Assembly: GCA_016758905.1 (NCBI GenBank)
Contig: JAEPQZ010000021.1
Location: 300,168 to 364,167, forward strand
DNA: 64,000 bases
Direction: 5' to 3'
From: Umbelopsis isabellina
Lineage: Eukaryota > Mucoromycota > Umbelopsidomycetes > Umbelopsidales > Umbelopsidaceae
Below, piece after piece: positions 11,076 through 22,998 of the stretch (its first letter is position 1; every line of letters starts with the position of its first letter). Position numbers and translations under genes: made by a program. The notes below the pieces were generated by a model. That model was not told the origin of the DNA, did not search any database, and saw only the letters and a list, made by a program, of their open reading frames with translations.

Positions 11076-12405
11076 CTCCGACCCATGCACATCACCTTAT
11101 TCTTCGTGGCGTTTTTTTTTCTGGGATTATAGCAAGTAAGATTCATCCTGACAGCATATTTATATGCTAGTCAAGTTCTCATCGACGAAACGTATTCTTA
11201 CTAAGAGAAACATCTTCAAACTATTCAATTCAGACAACAAAAATATATGCAAAACGTTATATGAGGGAAAGGGGCGCAAGTGAGATAGTTGACAATCTTT
11301 TCACTATACGCTTTCCTTTCCCCAACAATGGGTTTGTTCGCTCGCTATACGTTCCTTTAGGCTTGCCTCAAAAATCTCACTGAGAAGCAACACCTAAATA
11401 AAAACGGTCTCTTTCTTCAATTCAAAGCGATTGGATTCATTCAACCTTTCCCGAGTTGATCAGGAGACTTGGTGATAAGAAGTTGACAATCTTATCACCA
11501 AAGCGAGCTACTCTCTCTTTAATATCGGTGTTCCCTCAAATTGACGTCCCTTTGCGTGAGCATCAAAGCTCCAAATAAGCACCAAAGCCAAGGATTATAC
11601 TCTATACTTGTATACGTTCTCATCCTTTGGGCTCGACCAATTGTTCTAATTTAAAAAAAGACAAAACTTGGTGATACAGGATGGGCTCCTTATCACTAAA
11701 CATGAACAATCTCGGTTGAAAATTGGTGCTCACTCATTGACGTCCTTCTAAAGTGGCTAAGAGCTCCAACTTAGCCTCCAATCCAATCGCAACACCATTG
11801 GACTGAACTGAACTGAATATTTGCAAAACAACTCGCAATCATCAGTAAATCATTTGGAACTATACTTGGTCATCTACTCATCAAGTATCGGGCCTAGCTG
11901 CAGTTCGCTATATCATATCAAAGTACTGCATTCAACGAAAGACCAAAACGATTAAGAGCTATGTCAAGCTACGGTATGATACTATCGTACCAGGCTACGC
12001 AATCTTACGACCATAACGTCAAGTTTGCGAGCCATACTACAACGCAAAAAAAAAAAAAAAAACACAAAAACGTCCAAAGTTCTGACAAGTGCTTGATCGA
12101 ATAGACATTGTATCGTCCTGACTAAATGGTTCGGCCAAACTACCGGCCAAACCTATTGATCTCATACTGGTCAATGTGTATGAGAAGTTGACAAACATGG
12201 AGGGCAAGCTTTGCACTAAACATGATGGATCAAGATGGCAAACAATCAAAATACATCTAGGCCAATATCGCACAACAAACAAAAGCATTTAAATGCACAT
12301 CAAACAAAAACCGCACAGACAAAAGCATCAAAAGAACGAGCAAATATGGACGATCTCTACAATGAGGTCTCCTGCAAATGAAGTTGACAAATGCTTCAAC
12401 GTTCA

Positions 12406-13126
12406 TATCATATCATATCATATCATATCATATTATATTGTATCATCTCGCATTGCTATGGATTGTATACGGTACAATTAGTTGGGTAAGTATGGGGCTA
12501 GTACAACCTAGCAGCGTGATGATGGGCGAGATGTGCGAGACATCAGGGAGATAATGATCAGTCTGTTCTTGGTAAACCATCTGTTTGGCCAAAGTCAGTA
12601 AGGTTGGTCCAGCTTTCCTGGTACTAGATGGGTAATGGGTACCAGATGCTTAAACTTTACTGCCTTAGGCATACCCCAAACTGGTACTAAGAACCGCAAC
12701 GAATGATACGGTTTTTTTTTATCGACACCATGTTGATTCAACCAGTAATTAATAAAGTTGACAAACTGTTTGGGGCGAGATATTGGTTTCTGGTTAATGG
12801 GGAAAAGATTGCAATGACTGGTTGTGGATAGGATTGGGGATTGCAACTGTTAGCGATGGGATGTTAACGCAGATGGTCACTGTCAGTCTGTCATGCATGG
12901 AGGACCCTTAGTTCTTAGTCCATTCTCGTTCCATTACCTGGAGACTAAACGAGAGTGGTGAGAACTCATTAGTTGGGCGGCCTTCTACAGCTTTTTGACA
13001 TCGGTTTGGGGTGCACCCAAAGAGCTAACGACCGCACATTCACAATCCATATTCACAATACTAGTAATCTGATTGAAGCGTAGTAATGCGAGACGATATG
13101 ATATGATATGGTAGGATATGGTATAG
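12406..13126. mobile_element. TIR element copy 3 (MITE-like)
   Basis: This is the near-identical counterpart in unit B of the copy at 2181-2898. The left-end ATATC microsatellite is longer than in unit A, showing slippage after duplication. The terminal inverted repeats and internal blocks are otherwise the same. Confidence 0.55.
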
Positions 13127-13647
13127 GAGATGCTAGTCAGGACTATACAAAGTCAAAGAGTTACACGATACAAAACGAGGGAACACCAATAATGAGAGCA
13201 TTCAAACTACATAAAGCAAGACATAATGGTAGGTATCAATAAAAGTTAGTGGGTACTTCGTTAACAAAACTAACTGAAGGTTGAATAGAAAAGATCTTGG
13301 GTTCATCTTTCAAAAGACGCATACAAACTAAGAGCTTCAGACTGTTCAAATGTCCTTCAATGAACTACATATACAGCTGGCTAGACTCAAGACGCCAGCA
13401 CCTTCCATACTTTTGTACAATGGAAGTATCTTTATATGAGGGTCAAGCAAATCCCTTACAAACCGTTAGGAGAGAGCCAACATAACTCCAATAAAACAAT
13501 GGAGACAATAAGAACAGAATGCTTTCAAAAGGCATACAATCAAATTGACAACAAGATAAACTCACTCAAACAAAACCATCAAAAGAACAAACAAACAAGG
13601 ACGAGACTTACTAAAGTCTCAATAGAAAGCTTACAAAAGCTACATCA

Positions 13648-14396
13648 TTCATATTGTATCATATCATGCCATATTGTATCATCTCGCATTGCTATGGATT
13701 GTATACGGCACAATCAGTTGGGTAAGTATGGAGCTAGTTCAACCTAGCAGGGAGATGATAATGGGCGAGTGGGGCTAGCGCTGACCAGCAGCGCTATGTT
13801 GAACGAGGGAGAGAAGCCGCGAGAGTAACTGTTAGTCTGTTCCTGGCAAACCATCTGTTTGGCCAAAAGTCAGTAAGGTGGGGTCCAGCTCCTCTGATTC
13901 TAGGCGGGTAATGGGTACTAGAGGCATTAAGCCTTACTGACTTGTGGCATACCCCAAACTGGTGCTAAGAACCGCTGAGGAATTATACATTCCTTTCAGT
14001 CAGTCGGCATCCAAGTTGATTGAACTGATAGACTAATAGCTGAGGGGCTTGCGTTGGCGGTATATGTGATCTCGGTTATTGGGAAAAGATTGCGATGACT
14101 GGTTGTGGATAGGATTGGGGATTGCAACTGTTAGCTAAGGGATGTTAACGCAGATGGTCACTGTCAGTCTGTCATGCACGGAGGACCCTTAGTTCTTAGT
14201 CCATTCTCGTTCCATTACCTGGAGACTAAACGAGAGTGGTGAGAACTCATTAGTTGGGCGGCCTTCTACAGCTTTTTGACATCGGTTTGGGGTGCACCCA
14301 AAGAGCTAACGACCGCACATTCACAATCCATATTCACAATACTAGTAATCTGATTGAGGCATAGTAATGCGAGACGATATGATATGACATGATATA
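13648..14396. mobile_element. TIR element copy 4 (MITE-like)
   Basis: This is the counterpart in unit B of the copy at 3421-4168. It differs by very few bases, including one extra G near 13771. It carries the same inverted termini around TCTCGCATTGCTATGG and the inverse near 14363. Confidence 0.55.
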
Positions 14397-14544
14397 TATA
14401 GTATAAATGGCATCAATTAAGGACATTTGAATTTGAAACTCTGTATGATACGAAAGAGGGAATACCAAAAAAAAAAAGAACGAAAATCTACCACGCCCAT
14501 GCAAGTACGCAACCACAAGCCGTACAATGTAGCATGTCAAGTAA

Positions 14545-15190
14545 CAAAGCAAAGGAATCATATCAGGAAAGGCAAGAAATAGAGCTAAGGGAAAAAGCAA
14601 AGAAAAAAAGCAAAGAACAAAATATACACCAAAACCAAAGATTACAATCAAAGAAAGAAAGCAAATATAAAAAGCAAAGACAAAAAGCAAAGATAAAAGC
14701 AAAGAACAAAGCAAAGAAAAAAGCAAAGAAAGAAAGCAAAGAAAGAAAGCAAAGAAAAAAAGCAAAGAGAAAAAGCGAAGAAAGAAAGCAAAGATAAAAA
14801 GCAAAGATAAAAGCAAAGATAAAAGCAAAGAACAAAGTAAAGAAAATAAGCAAAGAAAAAAATCAAAGAACAAAACCAAAGAACAAAACCAAAGAACAAA
14901 ATTTAAGAACAAAAGCAAATAACAGCATTAAAGAACAAAACCAAGGAACAAAACCAAGGAACAAAACCAAGGAACAAAACCAAGGATCATATCCAAGGAC
15001 TACACCTAAGGACTACACCCAAGGGCTAGACCCAAGGACTAGACCCAAGCACTACACCCAAGCACTACACCCAAGCACTACACCCAAGGACTACACCCAA
15101 GGACTACACCCAAGGACTACACCCAAGGACTACACCCAAGGAACATAGCCTAGGACAACATCCAGGACTCCACCCAGGACTTCACCTAAG
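14545..15190. repeat. Polypurine and 13-bp minisatellite arrays of unit B
   Basis: This is the partner of the array at 4310-4860. The polypurine part runs to about 14930. It passes into AACAAAACCAAGG repeats and then into a regular run of CCAAGGACTACAC units (about 15000-15140). The 13-bp array is longer than in unit A. Confidence 0.85.
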
Positions 15191-17045
15191 CAATCAAGGA
15201 AAAAATGTGGGGTAGATAAACAGTGCAGCATACAGGTTAATGAAATACTAACGAGCCTTCAATAGTAAAACACTTAAACCATAACTATGACTATTCAAAT
15301 CCCTCAATTCAGCATCTCGAGATATAACGCTAAACAACAAACTCAAGAAATCATATCAAACAAAACAATAATCTACATCAACACAAAGTCAATGTTGGAC
15401 TCTTAGAAGATTATAACAAACTTGAACAACTGCTATGAACATCAGCCCAGAACTCAAGAACTTTCCATACAATCGAGTGGAACTAAGGCATTCTCCATAT
15501 GCCAAACCATCAAACCCTCCAAACAATTTACAAGACAACACTTGAAGTGGCTAAATCATACCAAAACACAAACAAGCAAGCATGGCCTCTCTACTAAAGC
15601 TCAAATAAAATCTCAAGCCTCATATCCTATTCAAGCAAATAATCTAAAATGAAAGGGACAATCAAAAGAAAGCGAACAAAAGAAATAAAACAATACTCAA
15701 ATCATACAAAGTCCTTAATTCATTTGAAAGGAAAAAAACAAAAACACTTGGAACACAATACAAAATATAGTCAAGACAATACGTCCTGAACACTATATTA
15801 ACATCGTTAAGGGTTGATAATACATTGAGCATATAAATGCCAAACAGTAAGTAACAGTGCTCTAGATTCAGAATGAGCATCGAGGGCTTAGTACTAACTC
15901 TAAAACATTACAGCATCTACCAATACGCCTACCTGGGTTCTCTGTTGGACTAGCAGTTTGTTTAGTTTGAAGATCTCTCTTTAAGAGTTGTTAGAAATAG
16001 TCTACATAATAAATCCAAATAAAATCCTTGAAAGCTTATAACAAAAAATGTGACATAAGTGTTGATGAGAAGTGACAAAGTGGTTGTTTGGACTCTGGGT
16101 ATTCCAGTCTTTGAATACTTAACATTGCGATTCAGTTAACATTACAGATCTTAGCTGTAGGTAATTACTAATCAGCTTTTAACTTTAGCGAAGCATCTAG
16201 GAAACGAATGATGTGCTTAGAGTGCTTGACACTTCTCACTAGTAATTTTTTGAGAGGCTGCTTGAACTAATATATTGATAAACTTTTTAAAAGTTACAAT
16301 TTGAACTTGAATAGGCAGCGTACTGAAGTTGTAACACTTACTCTTGAATTTGACTAACTTAGCTTTTGGTAAATGGCTGATGAATGATGTATTGACTACT
16401 AAGCAAAATTGAATGATAGCAGCAAAATTTTTAGCATCGTATCTTCTTTCTTTAGTGAGAAGCTCTTTGGGGAAGGATAAAAGATATCAACATATATGCT
16501 GGGTTGCAAATTTGAATCTCTTTCCCAAGCTGAAACTTTTTCACGTTGATTGAGAGAGGAGAAGTTGGAAATGTCTACAAGTGAAGCATATCAAAGGTGG
16601 CGGTAAATTTGCGTATAGTGAAGAACACATTAGAAAATCAAGGCGAGAGGAAGCAAATTAAGAAAAAAATTAACATTTGGAGTTCAGCGGTATGGTGTTT
16701 CTTTTCCATTGAAGCTTAGTTCTCCAATGAAGAGCCAAAAAGGATAATTAAAAAATTTAGAAGATCAAAATGTTAAGTAGCGACAATGAGAGAGATTGGA
16801 AAGAGCACTTCGGAGTAAAAACCAGCCGGTACACTCCGATACATCCTCACTACATCTCAATCCGCTGGCATTAATTAGGAAGACCGATACAGAAGTTCAA
16901 AAAAGAGCTATTCAAGTGTTGCCCAGAGGCTATCAATTCATATATTGAAGCTTCTTTCTTGTTAGTTGAAGTAATTAAATGGTCAAAAACTTATAGTATC
17001 GACAATGAGAAGTTCGCTATATTAGGTATAGTGCCTCTAGCGGTG

Positions 17046-17674
17046 CCTAATAATCCCACACTCGTCAATATACCAACTTGCCAAACGGTATAGGTTTTGC
17101 GATACTCAAAAATAGCTCAAGAGCAGTTTTTCACCTAGGATGATAATTAAAATCCCTCGAATGCGACCAGTATTTTGCCTCAAACGCTGTAAATATCTGC
17201 CATAGACCTCGAAGACACTGGTATATTTTCAAGCATCAAAGAATAGTATAAATTCACCTATGAAGCCCATTTCTTTGATCGTGGAAAATTGTTAATTGCG
17301 TTGTACTGTCACTCAAGTGTTTCTACTAAAATATTTCTAGCAATCTCTACGTAGCACACAATTAACATTAGATACACAAAGAAAATGAGAGAATAGGATT
17401 GGAAAATTTACACATGCTTCAACAGATATACTCTGTGTGCTGTTATTCTGATTCAATTCGATAATCTTTATTAAGTCGTAATAAGCAAATTAGCTTAATA
17501 TGGCTATTTGGGATATCCAGGCTATATAAAATGTCACTTCTTTTATGAGTCAAATTTTACGCACCACCAACAAGGGCTAGCAAAAATTCGCCCCAACTGC
17601 GGGGCACAAACACGTGACACATCAAGTATACACAGCACCTGTCGGTCCAGCCTTGCTGATTTTATTGAACTCTA
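17046..17674. other. Intergenic, boundary between repeats and gene-dense region
   Basis: Unique AT-rich sequence between the end of repeat unit B and the Ugo1-like gene. I see no gene, RNA or clear regulatory signal. Confidence 0.4.
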
Positions 17675-19277
17675 ATGACGGATCGACAGAAACCTACGTT
17701 TCCGTCAGCTATGGCGAATGGAGGGTCGGGTTTTCGATCATACTATGCCCCTGGTCTTGGACAAGGAAACTACTCTTCACTAGCAGCACCGTCATTCCCC
17801 ACGTTCCCTGCTACATCGACTTATCAAACAGACGATTTTGACGACTTTATTGATTCTCGGGCTGCTACTCGAGAACTCATCAACTTCGTAGCACTGAAAT
17901 ATATCACCACAGCTGTCAACTCTCCGTTTGAGATAGCAAACACGTTACTGCAAGTACAGTATCTTCCTACTGACGGCGACGATGCACCTATTGCCAGTCA
18001 AGACGATTCCGACGAACAACAGGACGGTCAGCCGACTTACTCAGACAGCGAAGAAGAGGAAGAAGAAGAAGAAGATATATATGGAACAGGATCTGGAGGA
18101 CGTTCAAGACGACGACATTCAGGCGACGCACCATATCAACAACCTACCATTGACTCCAGTGATCCCATGTTCCAGCGCAACGTACCTGTTGACGAAAGTG
18201 GCTATATCGTTCGTCCAAGCGTTTACGACGAAGGCACCAGACCACAACATCAGCTTCCTCCTTTGCAAGGTGGTATATGGAAGACAATAAGAGCTATCAT
18301 GAAGCATCCCCAAGAAGGTTGGACGTCACTGTTCAAGGGGCAATATACCAACTGGCTTTATGAAATCTCCCATCTGTTCTTACAACCTACCCTTGAAGGC
18401 TCATTGAATGATGCATTTGGCCTATATGATGATACTATTCCTTTGGTCCATCTTGACCATGCTGGTCCCAATGTTGCGACCATTGTGGTCAGTCATCTTA
18501 TCGTTGGTGTTGCTCTCAGTCCACTTGAGTTGGTACGAACGCGGTAAGTTGATATCAGCGTAATTTTACATGCACATCTCTTTAATACTAATAACTGTGC
18601 AGGTTGATGGTACAGTCAGCTTCTCCTCTACAAAGAAAGTATAAAGGACCTTGGCATGCCTTACGAACGATTGTGGCAGAAGAAGGCGGCTTGAAAGGTC
18701 TTTACTTGTCACAAAACCTATTGCCTTCCATGCTGTATCACTCGATTATACCATTGTTGTCTAACACTGGTCCCTTAATTATTGATCGAGTATTCCGTAT
18801 ATCTGCTGTGGACTCACCCATATTATATGGTCTGGCTCAACTTGGTCTCGACACATTGGAGTTATTGATAACCTTGCCTTTGGAAACAATCAGAAAGAGA
18901 ATGCACTGCCAGATCAGATCTAGAATCCCTGGAAAGAGATTTGAGAGCGTTGTACCTCTCCGACCTGTGCCTTATTCTGGCATCGGAGATGCAGTCTATA
19001 AAATAATGAAGGAGGAGGGAGGTAAGCGAACTTCTCGTAAAGATCGCAAAGCGTCTCGTAGTCAGAAAGCCCAGCCTGCTGGACTCGGTCTCGGTGGACT
19101 GTACCATGGCTTTGGAATGCAATTTACCAGCAACATTGTATTCTTTGTATTCCATGCTATCAATGGCATCGAAGGTTGGTAGTACAAGTTATGTCATTTT
19201 TCTGACTAGCGTGAGGTGAAGACATTAACGCTTTTTTTTTTCCTCTATTAACAGCCGAAGACTTTGAGGATTTTTAA
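17675..19277 (+). CDS. Ugo1-like mitochondrial carrier-fold protein
   Basis: Exons 17675-18543, 18603-19174 and 19255-19277 encode 487 residues. The protein has mitochondrial-carrier-fold features but not the classical triple PX[DE]XX[KR] signature. A degenerate form, LPLETIRKRM, sits near residue 400 and LSPLELVRTR near 289. An acidic low-complexity insert (a run of Glu around residue 130) separates the first helices. The WTSLFKGQYTNWLYE region and overall length fit the fungal Ugo1 / SLC25A46 group of outer-membrane proteins in mitochondrial fusion. The third exon is only 23 nt and adds the tail AEDFEDF; reading through the second intron would give a stop after GW. Assignment to Ugo1 rather than another atypical carrier is by recognition of family style. 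Confidence 0.8.
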
Positions 19278-19515
19278 TATGCCTATGATCATAGACTAGC
19301 TACTCATAATATAGAATATCTTTTTTACCTTGGACAATAAAGTTGCGCCCTTATCATCACGTAAACGTGAAGTCACCATCACTGTGGCTTGCCAGTCATT
19401 TTCCAAGTATGGGTTCCAATAAGATAAAATTGTAAGGGACTTTACCGGTTTCACTGATCTTATCAACCCCTTTCACCTAGTTCTTTCAGGACTGTAGTAT
19501 CAGTGTACTTCAAAC

Positions 19516-21236
19516 ATGGCATACACGTTGCCAAAACTACTATTCATAGCGTTGTTCACTATGCAGGGCTCGGCTATCCCTTATCTAGCTATCTTTTATG
19601 ACCAGGCACTGCATCTCTCGTCAGATCAAATTGGCGTTTTGTTGGCCATTGCGCCATTCATTCAGTCGGTTGCATGCCCAGTCTGGACTATGGTGGCAGA
19701 CAAGTGGCCAAGGTGGCACGGTGCGCTTATGGCGATTTTGGCGCTGGTTGGAGGCTCCGCTATCGTATCTATGTCACTATTGCCGACCGTTCTTCAAGAC
19801 CGGGAACAATTAACTATGCCTTTTACATGCATCCTTGCTCTCATGTATGCTTTCTTTGGGTCCCCACTCATGGCCTTGGTGGATAGCGCTGTTCTCAAGA
19901 TCTTGGATACACATAAGATTCTATATGGTGAGTGAGCACGGTTCCTATTCGTTTTTTCATCCCCCGCTGAGTTCCCATGGTTGTCATATAACAGGTGAAC
20001 AGCGCCTATGGGGTTCGGTGTCCAACGGCCTTAGTATCCTGGCTGTAGGTTTGCTGATAACAGCCACTGGAGACAACCTGAATGTAGCATTCTACGTGTT
20101 TGCTGCAGGAACCTTCATATTTATAATCTTATCTCTGGTCGCCAAGGTCGAGCCTAGTGTTGCCTACAGCAATGATGAGCACTTGGAGGGGGACACTCGA
20201 CCATTGCTGAAAAATATCATCTCTGCAAACTATGTTACACCTCATGAGCAACCTGCAGACGGTGAAGATGATGATGTGCAATCGTCTATTATCACACAAG
20301 GTCTAGACCATATTGTGGGTAGGCGCGACAGTCGAATCAGTTTTGCCAATACAGTGTTTTCCGATGACCACAGACATACATTAGCACTTCATAGAACAGC
20401 AACGTCTGTTGCTCGAGATGTGCATTTAGAAGCGAGCGAAATGATGGAATCGCTCGATCATATACCCTCTCTTGGATTGGCTCTTTCCCACATCCCGTCT
20501 ATGGAAACATCATTAGCTTTCTTGATGCCTCATGGCCCTGAGGAAGATATAGTTGTGCCATCAAAGAGTATATTGAAGTCAGCTAGAGTCATGACATTTC
20601 TTCTATGTATGCTCATTTTTGGTGTGGCCTTCTCGATGATCAACCAGTTCCTGTTCCTCTTTCTCCACAATGATTTGGGTATCCAATCCTCTATCCTGGG
20701 ATGGACTGGCCCTGTAGGCGGTGTAACCGAAGTGTTGACTTTTTGGGTTTCAAAGCAGGTAACAGCAAATACAATTGATGGTTGATCAAGCTCACCTATT
20801 TATGACAGACTAACCCCGCATTTATTCGGTTTGGCCGGCGCTATAGCTATTTGATCGCTTTGGAGTAACAGCTTTGATGGTATCAGCTCATGTCATTACT
20901 ATTATTCGTTCGCTGTTGTATACCTTATTACAACCAGATTCTCCTATGACCAGTGCCTTTGCGCTTGCTTTGCAAACACTCAATGGCGTTGCTTTTGCTA
21001 CCATCTGGTCAACTGCTGTCAGCGAAGTTGATACCTTCTTCCCTCCAGAGCAGCGCGCCATTGCCCAAGGCACACTGGCTGCGTTACACATGGGGGCAGG
21101 ATTTGGCATAGGCTGTGTGTTGGGCGGTATCATATATGGAGAATGGGGAGCGCATGCTTTGTATCAGGCAGCGGCAGCACTCACCGGCGTTAGTCTTCTA
21201 ACCTTCCTAGCTGGTCGAATTCAGCGCTCATCATAA
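19516..21236 (+). CDS. MFS transporter, MFS_1-like family
   Basis: Exons 19516-19927, 19995-20758 and 20847-21236 give a 521-residue polytopic protein. The N-terminal half (FIALFTMQGSAIPYLAIFYDQ, then VACPVWTMVADKW) is typical of the MFS_1-like group related to animal MFSD6 and bacterial nucleoside/sugar symporters. A long hydrophilic loop (about residues 215-345) separates the two six-helix halves. The third exon restores FDRFGVTALM, a loop that follows helix 8 or so in this family. The C-terminal half ends with a Gly-rich helix, GAGFGIGCVLGGIIYGEWG. The substrate is not predictable. The intron after GTTTCAAAGCAG is supported by phase; translating through it gives a premature stop. Confidence 0.85.
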
Positions 21237-21555
21237 TCCAAATAAGTTAGCATTCATTCGCATTACTCCTGCAAAAGTATATCATTGTTTTGAAATAAAA
21301 TTTTCAAAAATGACCTTCGTAGGCATTTATATATCCATGAAATACACCACATCCTATTGTAAAACCCAACTCAAGCACACTTTTAGACACATCAATAAGC
21401 AAGCGAGAGACAGTGTTAAGGCTTGGAGTAAGCCATTATGGCGTGAGGGAATGCGGCAGAAAGCGGCGTTTCAATCTCGGTGTCCCGCGAGGCGCACAGG
21501 CAATATTTCCATACTAAATGCACACTGGACTGTTATTGAGATCCTCTTGAGCCTA

Positions 21556-22711
21556 ATGAATCCACTACAAACGTTCACATCGACTCCAAGGACTTTTGCA
21601 TATGAATATCTCACTGACATTAAAGTACATAGTTTGCTTTCACTACTCTCATATTTGAAATCCAAGTAAATTGATTTAACACTACATTTAGGGAAGACAA
21701 ATTGACGTACGCGCACTGGCTGATCAGTTCTATTTGGTAGTGGTCACGTTAAAGAGCGTGTACTGCCCGGTGTGCCCGGTATTTTTGGAGCTTATAAACT
21801 TTTGCAGTGGTATGGGAGAACCCCCCGAATTTGTAGACCCTTTCACATCCGATACCATCAAAGTGAAAAGCGAACACTACAAGGTAACATGGCTAAATTT
21901 TAATGCATGGTGGTCAGCAGAAATATTAACACGTTGATAATAGTTTTACAAAACACTGCTGAGAAAAGATGCATATTACATCGTCATCTGCCCCGGCTCC
22001 AATAGTGCTTTACATACAATACAGCAAACCTCACAATTCGAAGACTATCCATTTGTTCCTGATGATGAGGATCTATCGATTGCCCGGTCTATGAAACTGA
22101 ATATGTCAAGTACAGAAATATGGCCTGGTATCATCCATATCTCTCAGGATTCTTTGTCTATGTTTCCCATCTATATTGGCCGCGGACCAGGGAATTACGG
22201 CATACCTGCATTACTCAAAAGCTTATGTGACGAGCGTTCAAAATGGGTATACAATGCCTACCAAGCCATGAAAGATTCAGCCTATCAGGTCGATCGCATA
22301 CGTCGAAAATTGAGGAAATGGCAACCACTATTGAACACACGACAAACAGAACCTAAAGATACCAGCTTGCCTTCTGAACTTTGGCTCGACATTATGGACT
22401 GGATGCCAGAAGTTCGAGACATTATGAATATGAGAGAGGTTTCCATGACTTTCAACGTGGCAGCATGTCAAGTTATCATAACGCGGTTACGAGCCAACGC
22501 AAAGCATCTAGCACTATGCGTACCTCCACAAGAAACAATTGAATTCGACAGCCAAGTTGCAAACCGTGTCGATGCGCCAATGAACTCTTATGACAATTAC
22601 GATCAGTTACCAGGACTAGGAGAATTGAGAAAACAAGTAGAGATAGCAGAACAGTGCTCATCTTTAGTCAATCGATGGGTACGCAATGCTAGACCTTCAC
22701 TCAACATTTAA
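21556..22711 (+). CDS. Thioredoxin-fold / F-box fusion protein
   Basis: Exons 21556-21624, 21692-21883 and 21944-22711 are in consistent phase and give 342 residues. The N-terminal half looks like an AhpC/thioredoxin-like domain: strand FYLVVVTLK, then a CPVC redox motif (Cys48 and Cys51), later YYIVICPGS and a GRGPGNYG turn. The C-terminal half has an F-box-like segment, LPSELWLDIMDWM, at residues 229-241 followed by a helical tail. F-box proteins link substrates to SCF ubiquitin ligases; redox chemistry by the CXXC is inferred. The true start is uncertain: the open frame extends back to ATG 21310, and an upstream exon may exist. The intron 21625-21691 is chosen because it joins TDIK to GRQIDVRAL in phase. 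Confidence 0.65.
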
Positions 22712-22998
22712 ATTCTCAACACCATCTAAAAATCAATGCACATTTTCAAACCTGACTTTCCCGCCATAAGTGGGGTAGATTTTTGTGCATGCCATATTTA
22801 TGAAACAACAAAATAACAAATGAAAATCATGCTGGAGCACCAAGCAAGGTATATACGAATTGATGGTTCTAATCTGAGTTTAGACTATCAGTGCATTTTT
22901 TGGTTTTGCGTCAGCCTTGCTGTGTCGCTATCATCGATGCTGTTTTATGCAAAAAGTGGTTAGATGAGCCGATAGCACCGAAACTAGTTGTTTTTCAC

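Larger units (their letters stand above)
10260..17045. repeat. Long direct repeat unit B
   Basis: This is the partner of unit A, in the same orientation and about 10.2 kb downstream. It starts with the block containing GATCAAGACGCCCAA...CAAGCGTTAT (compare 350-390) and ends near CGACAATGAGAAGTTCGCTATATTAGG (compare 6728). The core 11155-14830 is almost identical to unit A, and the minisatellite part (about 14830-15190) is expanded relative to unit A. The 3' portion (15230-17045) is homologous to 4880-6765 but diverged. No gene was recognised inside. Confidence 0.8.

Noticed and set aside
14334-14918. 194-codon minus-strand frame in unit B
   Set aside because: Same simple-repeat artefact as in unit A; no start context, splice signals or recognisable domain.
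21666-21691. A 26-nt intron (GTAAAT...TTTAG) in the thioredoxin/F-box gene
   Set aside because: Too short for a spliceosomal intron and the wrong phase; the 67-nt intron starting at 21625 gives the right frame.
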